Source: Pleurostoma richardsiae
Taxonomy: Eukaryota > Ascomycota > Sordariomycetes > Calosphaeriales > Pleurostomataceae
Reading direction: 5' to 3'
Assembly: GCA_030052745.1 (NCBI GenBank)
Contig: JANBVO010000074.1
Location: 26,360-90,359 of the forward strand
Length of the DNA: 64,000 nucleotides
The notes beneath the pieces are model-generated. The model was not told where the DNA came from. It made no database searches and worked only from the letters and a program-made list of their open reading frames with translations. The position numbers and the translations under genes were made by a program. Of this stretch, positions 32,728 through 43,362 are shown one piece after another. The first letter of the stretch is position 1; each line of letters opens with the position of its first letter.

Positions 32728-33519
32728 ATGGCGAGCCGCACAGCCCTCATCTCAGGGTCTAATTCAGGGATCGGAGCAGCGATAGCGCGAGAGCTATCTA
32801 GTCGCGGCGTCAACATTGTGCTCAATTACCCTTTTCCGAACCTTAAAGACGACTGTGAGAGCGTTGGCAAAACTCTTCAAACCGATTGGATTGCCGTCGA
32901 GGCGGATCTCTCGACAACAAAGGGACCGATTGAGCTCGTGGCAGCCGCAGTATCTCGCTTCGGCCACATTGATGTGGTTGTGCATAATGCAGCTCGTTTC
33001 CCTACGGGTCCTTCATGGGACGTGACGGTCGAAGACTGGGACGCCGCTTTCGCCCTCAACGTGCGCGGCACCATGTTTCTCAACAACGCGGCACTGCCAC
33101 ATCTGGCACCCTACAGGCCGCTGCCACGGGACAAACAGCCCATCACGGGTAGACCTGGCGGATCTAGAATTATCGTCATCGGGTCAGGAAGCAGTCGGTC
33201 TCCGCAACATGACGCATTTGCCTACATGGCTACGAAGGGAGCGCTGGAAAGCATGGTAAAGGGTTGGGCCCTGGAGTTACCATCCAAGTATGGCTGCACC
33301 GTCAATGGTGTATGGCCTGGTCCCACCTACACCGAGCTTATGAAGAAACTTGCCACCCCTGAAATCCTGCGAGCGACGTTTGCGGACAGGACACCTGTGG
33401 AAGGATGCATGGCAGAGCCAGAGGATGTTGCCACCGCTGTGGCTTTCCTGGCTGAACCCAGCACAAAATGGATCAACGGAGAGATTATTATGGTGAATGG
33501 GGGCTTCATCATGATTTAA
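32728..33519 (+). CDS. short-chain dehydrogenase/reductase
   Basis: A single exon encodes 263 aa, a standard classical SDR. The cofactor loop is SGSNSGIG at residues 9-16. The DLS motif follows near residue 60, and HNAAR at 86-90 replaces the usual NNAG. Asn111 lies in NVRGT. The catalytic set is Ser at 153-156, Tyr166 and Lys170 (YMATK). After the active site, WPGPTYTELM corresponds to the PG motif and substrate lid, and INGEIIMVNGGF is the standard C-terminal strand. It oxidises or reduces a hydroxyl/keto group with NAD(P)(H); the substrate is unknown. It is divergent from the bicupin with a 601-bp shared promoter. The ATG at 32728 is well placed. Confidence 0.95.
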   Translation: MASRTALISGSNSGIGAAIARELSSRGVNIVLNYPFPNLKDDCESVGKTLQTDWIAVEADLSTTKGPIELVAAAVSRFGHIDVVVHNAARFPTGPSWDVTVEDWDAAFALNVRGTMFLNNAALPHLAPYRPLPRDKQPITGRPGGSRIIVIGSGSSRSPQHDAFAYMATKGALESMVKGWALELPSKYGCTVNGVWPGPTYTELMKKLATPEILRATFADRTPVEGCMAEPEDVATAVAFLAEPSTKWINGEIIMVNGGFIMI

Positions 33520-34450
33520 TTTTAGTCTGTTGTTCTATCATTGTGATAATATGAACGACATTCTCAAAGCCGCCTGTTATTGCACACCAATCTTTCACAA
33601 TTCTCCTTTCGCTTGACGTGTTTATAGATTCATTGCTTTCCGCCTCATAGGTATATTCGGAGCCGTTGCAGATAGACTTGATCTCTAGCGCACATCAGGC
33701 AGAACGAACTCCAGAGTGGTCCATTGACAAAGCTCTAGTCCATCCACACTCTGAGATCTGAGGGTCGACAAAATTATCTCAGGTCACATCTCATCTCCAC
33801 TTCTATTACCTTTCTCTGTGTCTAATAGTCTTTAGTCTTGGGGACTTTGTGAGATTATCGCGTGAGACACATGATTAGACAGGGATCATTAAGGTTGATT
33901 CCGCAAACTGATGAATTCTTTACATAGACTTTATGATGTGTCTAAGATTAAGTATGGAGATAGCCGGCCTCACTGAACTCGAGTTGGTCGTCAGTACGTG
34001 AGACACGATGATCTTTCGGTCTGTTGTGTTGGTGCCGGGTCATGCGATAGCCCGTTCCCCGGTTCCCCCAAATTTCCACATACAGAAGGACCATTCTCAT
34101 TGCGAATGTAAAATGAGCTAGTTGAATAGCAATGGTCATGACCGTCCGATAACATGGTTCTGTAACCAGCAGGCCTCGGCTCCTTCGATCGTTAAGTGGC
34201 ACTAGGAGAACGTCGGATTCCGGCATCTCGGAACCTGCTACACGACAAAAAGCAGCTTCTCAAATCAAAGCGTCAGGCAAAGGAGATGATTCCTAGGCCG
34301 GGATCCGGACCCGAGTTGCCGAGGAGGAGTTTCCCAACTTATAAAGACAGCAAATAATGATTGCCCCACGCATCTCCATTTGCAGTGTTGTTCTTGCAAC
34401 CGCTAAAGTCTCTTTCAGTAACGTCTTGTGGTCAACCTAACCTCTCGATT
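33520..34450. promoter_or_regulatory. promoter of the class III aminotransferase
   Basis: 931 bp. TATAAA at 34340-34345 stands 106 bp before the aminotransferase ATG. CGG-ATT-CCG at 34214-34222 and CGG-AC-CCG at 34306-34313 are inverted CGG pairs. The left half is the 3' side of the SDR gene, with no gene recognised. Confidence 0.5.
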
Positions 34451-35814
34451 ATGGCGTTGGTGACGGAAGCTCTATCGAAGGCACACGAGCAATATACCAA
34501 GGACAACCCAGAAAGTGCCAAGCTCTTCGCAAAGTCCGTTTTGAACCTGCCCGGCGGTATGATGTTAAATTACCTACAATAGAAGATTGCCATTAACACG
34601 TGTTGCCAGGTACCACTCGAGCTGCTCTCGGCTTCAAACCTTTCCCATTGATCTTCACGGGGGGAAAGGGGTCAACTGTGACGGATGCCGACGGTCATCA
34701 CTATGTGGACCTATGTGGCGAATACAGTGCCGGCCTATTTGGTCACTCGCATCCAATCGTTACCCAGACTATGATCGACACTATCCAGCAGGGCCTTGCC
34801 CTCGGTGGTGTGAATCAGTACGAAGGCAAGCTTGCGACGCTCCTCGCTGGCCGGTTTCCCTGCATCGAGAAGGTTCGCTTCTCCAATTCTGGCACCGAGG
34901 CCAATCTTACGGCACTTTCCGTCATCAAGGCATACACTAGACGTTGTAAGGTTATCGTCTTCAAAGACGCCTACCACGGTGGCCTGCTCTCGTTCATGTT
35001 CGTCCCACCTCCTGGCGAGTTCGGCATGAACGTGACCATGGATTGGATAATTCTTCCGTACAATGACACCGAGGCTCTAGAAATGGCGGTCGAACAGAAT
35101 AAAGACGATCTCGCTTGTATCATGGTTGAGCCTATGCAAGGAGCTATAGGGTGTCTTCCGGCAAGCATAGAGTTCTTGCAGAGATGTCGGGACAAGGCCA
35201 CTGAAGTTGGTGCAGTCTTGTTTTTCGACGAGGTTACTACCAGCCGTATGTCCACAGGTGGAATGCAGACTCGGCTGAATATCATCCCCGACGTGACCAC
35301 ATTGGCCAAATACTTTGGTGGTGGCGGCCAGAGCTTTGGCGCCTTTGGTGGCAAGAAAGAGATATTCAACCTACTCGAGCCAGGCAACCCCAAGGGCCTG
35401 TCGCATGGTGGGACATACAACAATAATGTCGTCTCTATGGCGACGGCCATTGCAGTGATGGAAAAGGTGTGGACGCCTGAGGCTGCGGATAATCTGTTCG
35501 AGTTGGGTGAATGGTTCCACCGCGAACTTGACCGTGTGTCCGACGAGCAGAACTCGATACTACGTATCAGTGGCCTGGGAAGTCTTATCAATGTTCACTT
35601 TTCCAAAAAGGATATTCACTCCTCCGCCGATGTGAAGGCTGGGAATATGCAACTCAGGGAATTATATTTCTTCGAGATGATGAAGAAAGGATACTTTCTA
35701 ACGAGCAGGGGCATGATATGTCTCAACACTGTTATCACCAAGGAACAGTTGCAGGGTTTTGTCAAGGCTACAGAAGAATTTTTGGTGGAACACAAGACCC
35801 TTGTTTCTAGATGA
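34451..35814 (+). CDS. class III PLP aminotransferase (glutamate-1-semialdehyde-aminomutase-like)
   Basis: Exons 34451..34556 and 34610..35814 encode 436 aa; the intron is 53 nt. Fold-type I blocks are in order: LPGGTTRAALGFKPFP at the start, DLCGEYSAGLFGHSHP, FSNSGTEANLTALSVIKAYT for PLP phosphate binding, KDAYHGG, LFFDEVTTSR with the pyridine-binding Asp, and the Schiff-base lysine 269 in TTLAKYFGGGG. The downstream block SHGGTYNNNVVSMA is typical. Overall it resembles GSAM and beta-amino-acid (beta-phenylalanine-type) aminotransferases more than ornithine or GABA transaminases. Fungi make haem from glycine (C4 path), so a role in GSA metabolism is unlikely. Probably it aminates or deaminates a pathway intermediate. 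It is cytosolic, with no targeting peptide. An earlier in-frame ATG is possible, but 34451 gives the family-like N-terminus. Confidence 0.93.
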
Positions 35815-36281
35815 GGGAGGATGACATGGAATCTGACACATTATTAGGCTACATACTGGGAGATACTTGGCAATAATATTCATTCATAACTCATTGATCG
35901 ATCTAATGGTCTCTCGTTCGAGTCTAAGCATCTCCTGGATGGTGGGGAGTCTAATGACCGTGTACATCAGTGAATCTCCTCTTACAACCGTGCCCCGCCA
36001 ATCCTAGATATTAATCACCGATTCGAGTAAATTTATCTTGCACGCAGATAAGAACATTGCCGTTCTACATATTCAATTTCTTCCACTTACATACCGAATC
36101 AACATGAAGCTGTTCATCATTCGAAGGAGTCTACTTCTATGACTAGAACAGCTGTTAATGGAAAGACCGCAGGAAATACCCTATCTACAGGTCGACTCGA
36201 TTGTAACTAATGTCTTCGAAGACCTAGGACTAGAATTTAGAAAAGACTCGCACTGTTTCGCTACTGTTTCGCGCCCACGAG
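35815..36281. other. convergent 3' intergenic region
   Basis: 467 bp between the stops of the aminotransferase and the alpha/beta-hydrolase. Nothing else recognised. Confidence 0.5.
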
Positions 36282-37471
36282 CTATAAGCGTTCTTCGACC
36301 GCTGTCTTTAATAACCAAGCAAGACCAGATACGGAATCGTTATGATACCTGCTGGCCACCGAGTGAGTGGGAAAGTTCAGAAACCAGACGTGGGGAAGCC
36401 CTGGATAGATGTCTGCTCTTGTCTTAATGCCAAGATCTATACGTAGGTAGCGTTCATAGATCAAGTTCTCGTCACGGAGCCCATCGAGACCGGATATCTG
36501 AAAATAAGTGGGAGGATGGCCTAAAAGTTTGTCAGGCCAGTTAAAGGGGTTCCAAAGATTAGACTTAGAGTCCGGGTTGAAATGGGCCTGGTAGTGCGTC
36601 TTGGAAGTAAGGTGTTGCAGGATCTCCGAGTCCTTCGGTCTCTCAATCCTGCTGTGGTATAGGTGCCTGTATTCGTCTGTCACGCCGTCTGCGTCGAGAA
36701 CGTGGGCGGCATTCAACCAAAGACCTGTTGGTGGAGGTGACAGCTTTGACTCACGCGCCATCTGGATCAGGTACGATGCCAAGGTACCCCCAGCCGAGCA
36801 ACCACCTAGGATGAACCCCTTCGAGATATTGGCTCCGAAGTCTGAGGCATGGGCGTGGACCTGGGGCATTGTTCATTAGTCTCGAGTATGACGGTCGGTG
36901 GCCTCCGGGATGTGATGAAAGCACTTACCCATTTGATTAGGTTCCAACTGTCTATGAAAGGGGTAGGATACTGGTACTCCGGTGCAAGACGATAGTCTAC
37001 TGTCATTGTCACGCAGCCGTGCCGTTTCGTAGCCTCTATGAGGACCGGGCTTTCCATCTCTGCGGAGCCGAGGCAAAATCCTCCTCCATGGAAAACGATA
37101 ACCAAGGGAAGCCCGTCCGCGTCTTTAACAGTAGGTTGGTATAATAGTGTCCTATAGGTGCCCCCAGTCTCATCGATGGGCACCTGAATCTCCAAGGCTG
37201 TTACAGTGCCGTTGGCAGCGAGCAGAGCTTCATCAGCCATGGCTTTGGCCGTGGGAACCCACGTCTCCCGAATGGTCTCGAAGTCGTTGTCTAGTCTTTG
37301 GAATCTCGGAGTAATACCATTCTGTAACATCTATGTATCTGTTTAATTAGTTGGGAGTACCGCATTAGGATCAAGAAGGGCGATATGGGAGGGAAAACAT
37401 GCTTGCAAGAGCTCTTCGTCATCTTTGATCAACGTATTCCATTTTGAAGGATCCTCAATTAGTGCAGCCAT
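36282..37471 (-). CDS. alpha/beta-hydrolase fold-3 esterase (HSL-like)
   Basis: Proposed exons 37471..37361, 37321..36929 and 36860..36282 (minus strand) encode 360 aa. The last intron is 68 nt. The first, 37322-37360, is only 39 nt; it is proposed because it joins MAALIEDPSKWN... in frame to NGITPRFQRLDND and gives a family-typical length. The alternative is a start at the ATG 37330. The oxyanion-hole block is VFHGGGFCLGS. The nucleophile is Ser190 in LGGCSAGG, where the common GDSAGG has Cys for Asp. The acid is in ISGLDGLRDENL and the His in YPGLPHVWFLNFP. Such enzymes hydrolyse small esters or lactones in the cytosol. It is divergent from the carboxylesterase gene across 370 bp, so two esterases share one promoter. 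Confidence 0.88.
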
Positions 37472-37841
37472 TGCTAAAATTGGGGGCTAGAAGTATTTTC
37501 TCCCTTTCTTCTGTCCTCTTCGTCTTTGCCCATTTCTCTCAAAATATTCCTTCCTTAGCCCTGGAAGTTGTATTTCTTCCCAGCTGGAGAGAACGGTCGG
37601 ACTCGAATCTCCGTCCTTGATAAGCGCTAGACCTTCGGGTTCCGAGCCGCGGCGCTAGTGGAGATCGGATCCGGAAGCTCCCACCCATAATACTAGACAA
37701 ATTTTCCAGAACCAGCTACAATGGTCAGGAGATCAGGTTGATACTACGCGACAAGGGCTGCGAAGTTCGTGTTGTCTACTATTCAACACTCGTCTGACAT
37801 CGACTCGACACCTTAAGTGATTGAAGCGACTGACAGGAGTT
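37472..37841. promoter_or_regulatory. divergent promoter of two esterase genes
   Basis: 370 bp between divergent starts. CGG-AT-CCG occurs at 37666-37673, and a looser CGG...CCG pair at 37599-37613. The region is otherwise unremarkable. Confidence 0.45.
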
Positions 37842-39715
37842 ATGTCTTTCGAGATCCAGCACCCACAACTCGGTCGAGTTCTGGGTAAAGAAAATGACAA
37901 AGTTGTCCAATTCTTCGGAATTCGATATGGAAGTCTGTCTGGACGGTTCGATCCATCGACAGTGATGGAATACTCCTCAGCCGGCACAGTTGACGCAACA
38001 AAACATGGGTATGTGGTCAGATCCGTTCCATCTGTCGCAATCGCGGTCATGTAGTTAGCTGAACGAATAGGCCCTCACCTGTTGTATCGCCAGCCGCATT
38101 GAGCATGGAGACGAAATTTATCCAACAGGAACTTACAACAGTTACAGCCCCGCCTGCCTCCGATACAGAAGGGCTCAATCTGAATATCACTGTTCCATGT
38201 TCAAATGGTCAACTGCCCACTACACCACTACCAGTAATGGTATATATACACGGCGGCGGTTTCTCTTTTGGATCTAACTGGTTCCCTCATTACGACCAAG
38301 CTCGTATTGTAGCACTGTCTGTCGAGCTAGGATGCCCGATTATTGCTGTCAATATCAAGTACGTGAGCCCCAGATCTACACTACATTTTGCGTAAGTGGC
38401 CATTTGGTTAATCGCATCGACTCATGCTCACCCGAGTGTGCTCGCAGTTACCGTCTTGGAATACCGGGATTCCTCTCATCTAAAGAGCTCCAAGATGCAG
38501 GATATCCAGCCAATAGGGGCATCGAGGATCAGAAAACAGCGTTTCGCTGGATCAAGCGGTATATCACTGGGTTCGGCGGAGATGCCAGCACTATTTCCGC
38601 CATAGGACAGAGTGCCGGGGCAGGTAAGCCGCCGGAATCCTTCGCCTTTCAAAAAGGCCACACCCTGAATCTGACTACTGCCAAACTTCAGCGAGTGTTG
38701 CCTTGCACCTTCACGGCACTGAGCAGTTATTTGAAAAAGCAATCCTCCTAGGCGGGACGACCTTGCTTATGAAACCCGCAACCCCTGAAGAATGTGACAT
38801 GGTGTATAGTCGTGTCATGCGAGATTTCGGACTTGACAAATTGAGTGAAGATGATCGCATCAGAACCTTGTCAAGCATCGATCTTCAGGAACTGATCCAG
38901 AACACCTCACCGTTTACTGGATTAGGCCCAGTCATGGGCGGGTCCATTGCGGCGCAACTCTCATTCGACAGCATGGTAAATAAGAGCGATGACTTACTGC
39001 CGGGCAAGAAGTGGTGTCCTGAATTAATGATGGTGCATTGTCGGATGGACGTAAGTTCTCCAGCCTATGCCGGAGATGATTGCCCCGATGCCCTAAAAGC
39101 TGAGAGGATTTGCAGGCTTCGATTATGACAGCTTTCAACCTGATGTCTCGAATCGATGGTTTGTCAAATAGGTTCCACAGCACAATACAGAACGCTGTTG
39201 GCAGAAATACCGAGGCTTCCCGCGCCATCACCCGTCTACTAGCTACGTATGGCATCCATTTAGGTCTGAGCGATCATGAAGCACTGATACCCATTACCCG
39301 TTTTCTCACCGATATCGCCTTTCATGAGCCTGCCGTGACGTTTGCGGCGTGTTGGCCCACGGCGTATTTCGGCCAGTTTGACGAAGGCAATCCCTGGGAA
39401 GGTCCGTTCCTTGGACAAGCAAACCATACGCTGGATATTGCATATCTATGGCAGAATTATAACCCAGTTCTAGACGAGGCGCAGACCGCTGTTGCTACAG
39501 CATTTGGCGAGGATATTGTTCGATTCGTCGCAGGGGCGGGCTCAAATCTGCCCAGCTTCCAAGATGGAGAAGTCCTACATTATGGGCCAAGTAGTGAGGG
39601 TGCTATCAGAAGGAAAAGTGCCGCAAACAGGTCCGAGTTAGCGGCAGCTGCTCAACAGATCGGGGGATTAGACGCGGTCTTTGGAGCTGCTATGAAGTTC
39701 CTGTATCTTCCTTAG
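37842..39715 (+). CDS. type-B carboxylesterase
   Basis: Exons 37842..38008, 38071..38358, 38448..38623, 38692..39050 and 39116..39715 encode 529 aa, a normal length for the family. The introns are 62, 89, 68 and 65 nt. Typical blocks are GLNLNITVPC, VMVYIHGGGFSFGS (oxyanion hole), INYRLGIPGFLSS (formed across intron 2) and GIEDQKTAFRWIKRYITGFG. The nucleophile is Ser207 in IGQSAGA, where Gln replaces the more common Glu. The C-terminal His is in QANHTLDIAYLWQNY. There is no signal peptide: the N-terminus SFEIQHPQLGRVLG begins directly with the first strand. It is therefore probably intracellular and acts on a small ester. Depside-type esters from flavonol ring cleavage would fit the neighbouring bicupin, but this is only inference. 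Confidence 0.93.
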
Positions 39716-40411
39716 TTGCGGCGCAGTAAGTTCAAATGCCCGCTTTCTAACTGTCTACATTCACTGCTCATGACGTTCACTTAATTACGTCATAACTCTT
39801 AGCTGGTCTTGAAGATATGCTTAGTCTTGTTCTCTATCTGAAATTATAGATATCTACCCCGTGGGTACCTAACCGGAAGCCACTGACGTGGGTGAGATTC
39901 GATAACCAGAAGCTGTTTGGATTACAGAGGAGTTATTAAATGATGACCATGTTCTCTAGGGTACTTGATGTAGTGTAATTCAAGTATCATTTCTCGAGCC
40001 TCATAGATGGAGGAGTATGGAGGAAAATAGGCCCTTAGAAAAGCACGACTCATATGCGTCCCTCGCACGAGGGCGAGCAAGCCTACAAAATGCCACAGGG
40101 CCGGCATCACCAGATAATTTCCGTCTTGTGGCTATGTTTTACTTCGAGAAATGTTCTAGGTTGCTGCAGTCGGCCTTTACGGAGGTAGAACGCGGACTAT
40201 ACGCATCTAAGTGGAAACTCGGCTCCGACGATCCGGTGACGCGGAAAAGCTTCTCCGACAGTAAGTGTGCAATCCTTGCTTCCCATCCTGAGTAGTTGAC
40301 TTCTGTTTATAATGTGCCATTTGCTCCGCGATTGGGTGGGTACCGCTGGCTGACACGAGCTTGCATCCTGTGTCACTGCAACTTCTCACCGCATTCTACG
40401 CGTCATCCAAT
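39716..40411. other. intergenic region upstream of FAD monooxygenase
   Basis: 696 bp. CGG-CT-CCG at 40220-40227 is an inverted CGG pair about 185 bp before the monooxygenase start. A 92-codon frame at 40017-40295 has no recognisable domain and is probably 5' leader. Confidence 0.45.
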
Positions 40412-41797
40412 ATGGCATCAGAGCAACCTCCTGTCCTCATAATCGGCGCCGGTGTGGTCGGCCTGACATTGGCCCAGGCACTGAAAAAGGTTATCTACAC
40501 GCATTTCTGCTGCTGACGCGAGGAGATTAAAGACTAAGCGCTCGCAGGAAAGGATTCCGTTTCGTATCTTCGAGAGAGATGAGCATATCGATGCACGTGG
40601 TCATGGATGGGGAATCACAATTTGGGCCTTGGACAGTTGGGACGTCTGCCTACCAGCCAGCCTTTTGGCGCGGCTGCCCGAAGCAGAGGTCAACCCCGCC
40701 GAGGCACGCAGAAACAGGGCAAAGTTTATGTTCCTAAATTTAAAAACAGGTCAGCCCCTCTACCAAGTGCAGGTGAAGAACCAACGGCGCCTAAATCGAG
40801 AGAAAATACGGAAGCTGCTGCTCAATGGCATCGACGTTGAGTGGAATAAATCCATTATGGCCCTAGATCCGGATGCCGACGACGGTGTGCGGGTCACTTT
40901 CCAGGACGGCACTTCTGTGACGGGCTGTATGGTGGTTGGTGCAGACGGTGCAACATCTAAGACGCGATCATTGCTCTGTCCCGACACAGCCACCTTGCGG
41001 CCTCTACCTATACGATTTTTAGGTGTGACGATCAAGCTGACGCCTGAGGAGATCAAACCACTCAGCTCGCTCGATCCTATGCTCTTCCAGGGCACTCACC
41101 CCGAAACAGGCACATTTATGTGGTACTCATTACTCGACACCCCCGAAACAAATGGGACAAAATACTATCGCTGCCAGCTCAACGTGTCATGGCCGGTACA
41201 GTCACCCGAGGATGAGGTGCCGGATTCCAACAGTGCTCGTTTGGACAGGCTTAGGAAGCTTTCTGAGCCGTTCGACGAGCGATTCAGAGCGGCTTTCAAT
41301 AAAATCCCCGATAACACCGAAGCTGTTGAGATTAAGCTTCGTGATTGGCCGTGCTTGTCCTGGCCGACGTTTGGTGGTAAAGTCACTTTAGCTGGCGATG
41401 CTGCACACGCCATGGTGATGTGTAAGTACTTCCTGACCTGTAAGTGATTAACCATCTGTCCCCACTTGTTACTGACATGAATTCACCATACCTAGATCGT
41501 GGAGAAGGCGCGAATCACGGTATTACCGACGCGTGTGAGCTTCGCGACCAGCTCGTGGAAGTGTGGAAGAGTAAGGGCGGAGGTGGCGACATCACACAAG
41601 CCAAGGCTATCGAAAATTACGAAGCTGGGATGAGACCAAGAAGTATCTGGTCGGTGGAGATGAGCCGGCAGGCATGCATTGACGCCCACGACTTTTCACG
41701 TATAAATGGAAGCAGTGCGCTCTCTGCTCGTAATACTAGGTTTAGAGTCACCGGCGGGCTCCAGAGCGACCAGGTGCCGCCTCCGGAGGCGGGTTGA
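40412..41797 (+). CDS. FAD-dependent aromatic monooxygenase-like protein
   Basis: Exons 40412..40489, 40548..41421 and 41496..41797 encode 417 aa; introns are 58 and 74 nt. The Rossmann fingerprint is VLIIGAGVVGLTLAQALKK (GxGxxG). The family DG motif is VVGADGATSKTRSLL. The GD motif is VTLAGDAAHAM, followed by GEGANHGITDACELRDQL, formed across intron 2. This matches group A flavoprotein hydroxylases, PHBH/salicylate-hydroxylase-like, common in both catabolic and secondary-metabolite clusters. Such enzymes hydroxylate or decarboxylate activated rings with NAD(P)H and O2. It is cytosolic and has no C-terminal membrane segment. The start at 40412 puts the FAD loop at residue ~10, as usual. The substrate is unknown. 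Confidence 0.92.
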
Positions 41798-43362
41798 GCA
41801 ACTGAGCTCTGGTGCACAAAGAAATATGGCTGTCAATACTTAACCGCGTGAAATAAGTACATTATTTCAGAGACGAGAACTGATATGACCAACCATGAGT
41901 CTCATATGAATCACATACAACTGTGGACTGTCAGAGCTTGAGTAAGGCAACGACAAATAGATCTAGACTCTATAATCGATGAGACAGCGGGACAAGAATT
42001 TCTTTTGGCGCTGAATATAGTTTGCTCGCTTCATCTGCAAAACCGTGAGCAGACTACTAACAACTGTCTGACCATTTACTCCTCTCCTAAGCAACTACTT
42101 GCACATTAAGAGTTGCTATTCATTTGAGGCCTGTTTTGCAATGCAGCCTCTCATGACCGCTACCTACTCAACGCAATTTTTAAGGGACGTCATACTAACC
42201 CTCTGCGTGCTAATAGGTATTCGGCCTCAACAAAGTAAATGATTCTTACCCGAACGCCCGCAGCATTTTTATCCTGTTGACATGCTTATTGAGGCCACGA
42301 AGTGTATTTACAATGCCAGCATGCGCAGTCTTTCGACAACATTTAGCCCTGTAGGGCCGCAACACTTCTACACGGAATTTCTTACTTTAGGTTAACTGAA
42401 GCGACGAGCAGAGTGAGGAAGTCAGCTGGCTACTACCGTAGGCGAAGGTCGACAAAGTTACTTAGACCCTTGATTCGGACTCCGGACTCCGAGTTCCGGG
42501 GAACACTCGTTCGCGGTCACGATACCAACGATACTTAAAGATTAGGGTCCGATCGCTACCTATAGGGGATTAGTCCGACTTTGAAATTGTGAGATGGTTC
42601 TTTTTCCTTCGGGTGAGTCATTCCTAATTTTGATATTGTATGGGTAAAGAGATTCAGCTACGATAACTATGATGGCACCTAGTTCAGTCGATATAGAGAG
42701 GTGTATCGTACTACTTACTTCGATTAGCGCTGCTGGGATACAATACGCTATATCTAACTAGCGTCGTGCTTATCGTTGTGGGTTCAGATTTGCATCGAGT
42801 GACGTAACCCTAAATCCTTGTCACTCAGTCATTGAGATCCCCGCAGACATTCCTCTCCAGATGGGTCATCTTCATACTATTGTCGTTCTTGAAGCGCCTC
42901 CAATAACCTCCAGGTACCGCTTCTTGGTCATTCTGAGAAATGCGCAAACTTGTCATAGCGCTGATGCTCAGATACTTGTGCACATATAGCTACAGGCTTG
43001 CCTAGATTCAACACGTAAATACTCAGGTATCTAGACATGTTTCCGATCTGAGGCCAAAGTGTCTACGACGCTTGTAAGGGGCATCGGGTTCGAGCCCATT
43101 GGCCAATGATAAGCCTCAAGCTAATACATAGCAGAGATAAGGCCGGGGTAGACGCACATTAGACATTGGTCAGCTATCCTAACGTTGGATGCTTCGCCCA
43201 TGGAGAAGTGCCGTTATCTAGGCCCTATCAGCCTCGGTCTCCTTTGGAATCAGCTTATCTCGGTTTGTTTGCTCGTCTCCCTTCGATCTTCGTACCATGA
43301 ACGATCTCTTCAGTAAAACATCCCCCGTTAAATGTCTACCTATGAAGTTGCTGTAATCAGAG
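41798..43362. other. intergenic region upstream of the Zn2Cys6 regulator
   Basis: About 1.6 kb, AT-richer than the genes. At 42474-42499 CGG/CCG triplets are packed together (CGGACTCCGGACTCCGAG, then TTCCGG), including CGG-ACT-CCG, the exact reverse complement of the GH1-promoter element at 30232-30240. This could be a binding site for the adjacent regulator. No gene or repeat recognised. Confidence 0.45.

Noticed and set aside
34971-35591. 206-codon antisense frame inside the aminotransferase gene
   Set aside because: Complement shadow of a conserved enzyme gene.
42000-43300. Additional gene upstream of the regulator
   Set aside because: No frame with domain-like content or consistent splice chain; left as promoter/intergenic DNA.
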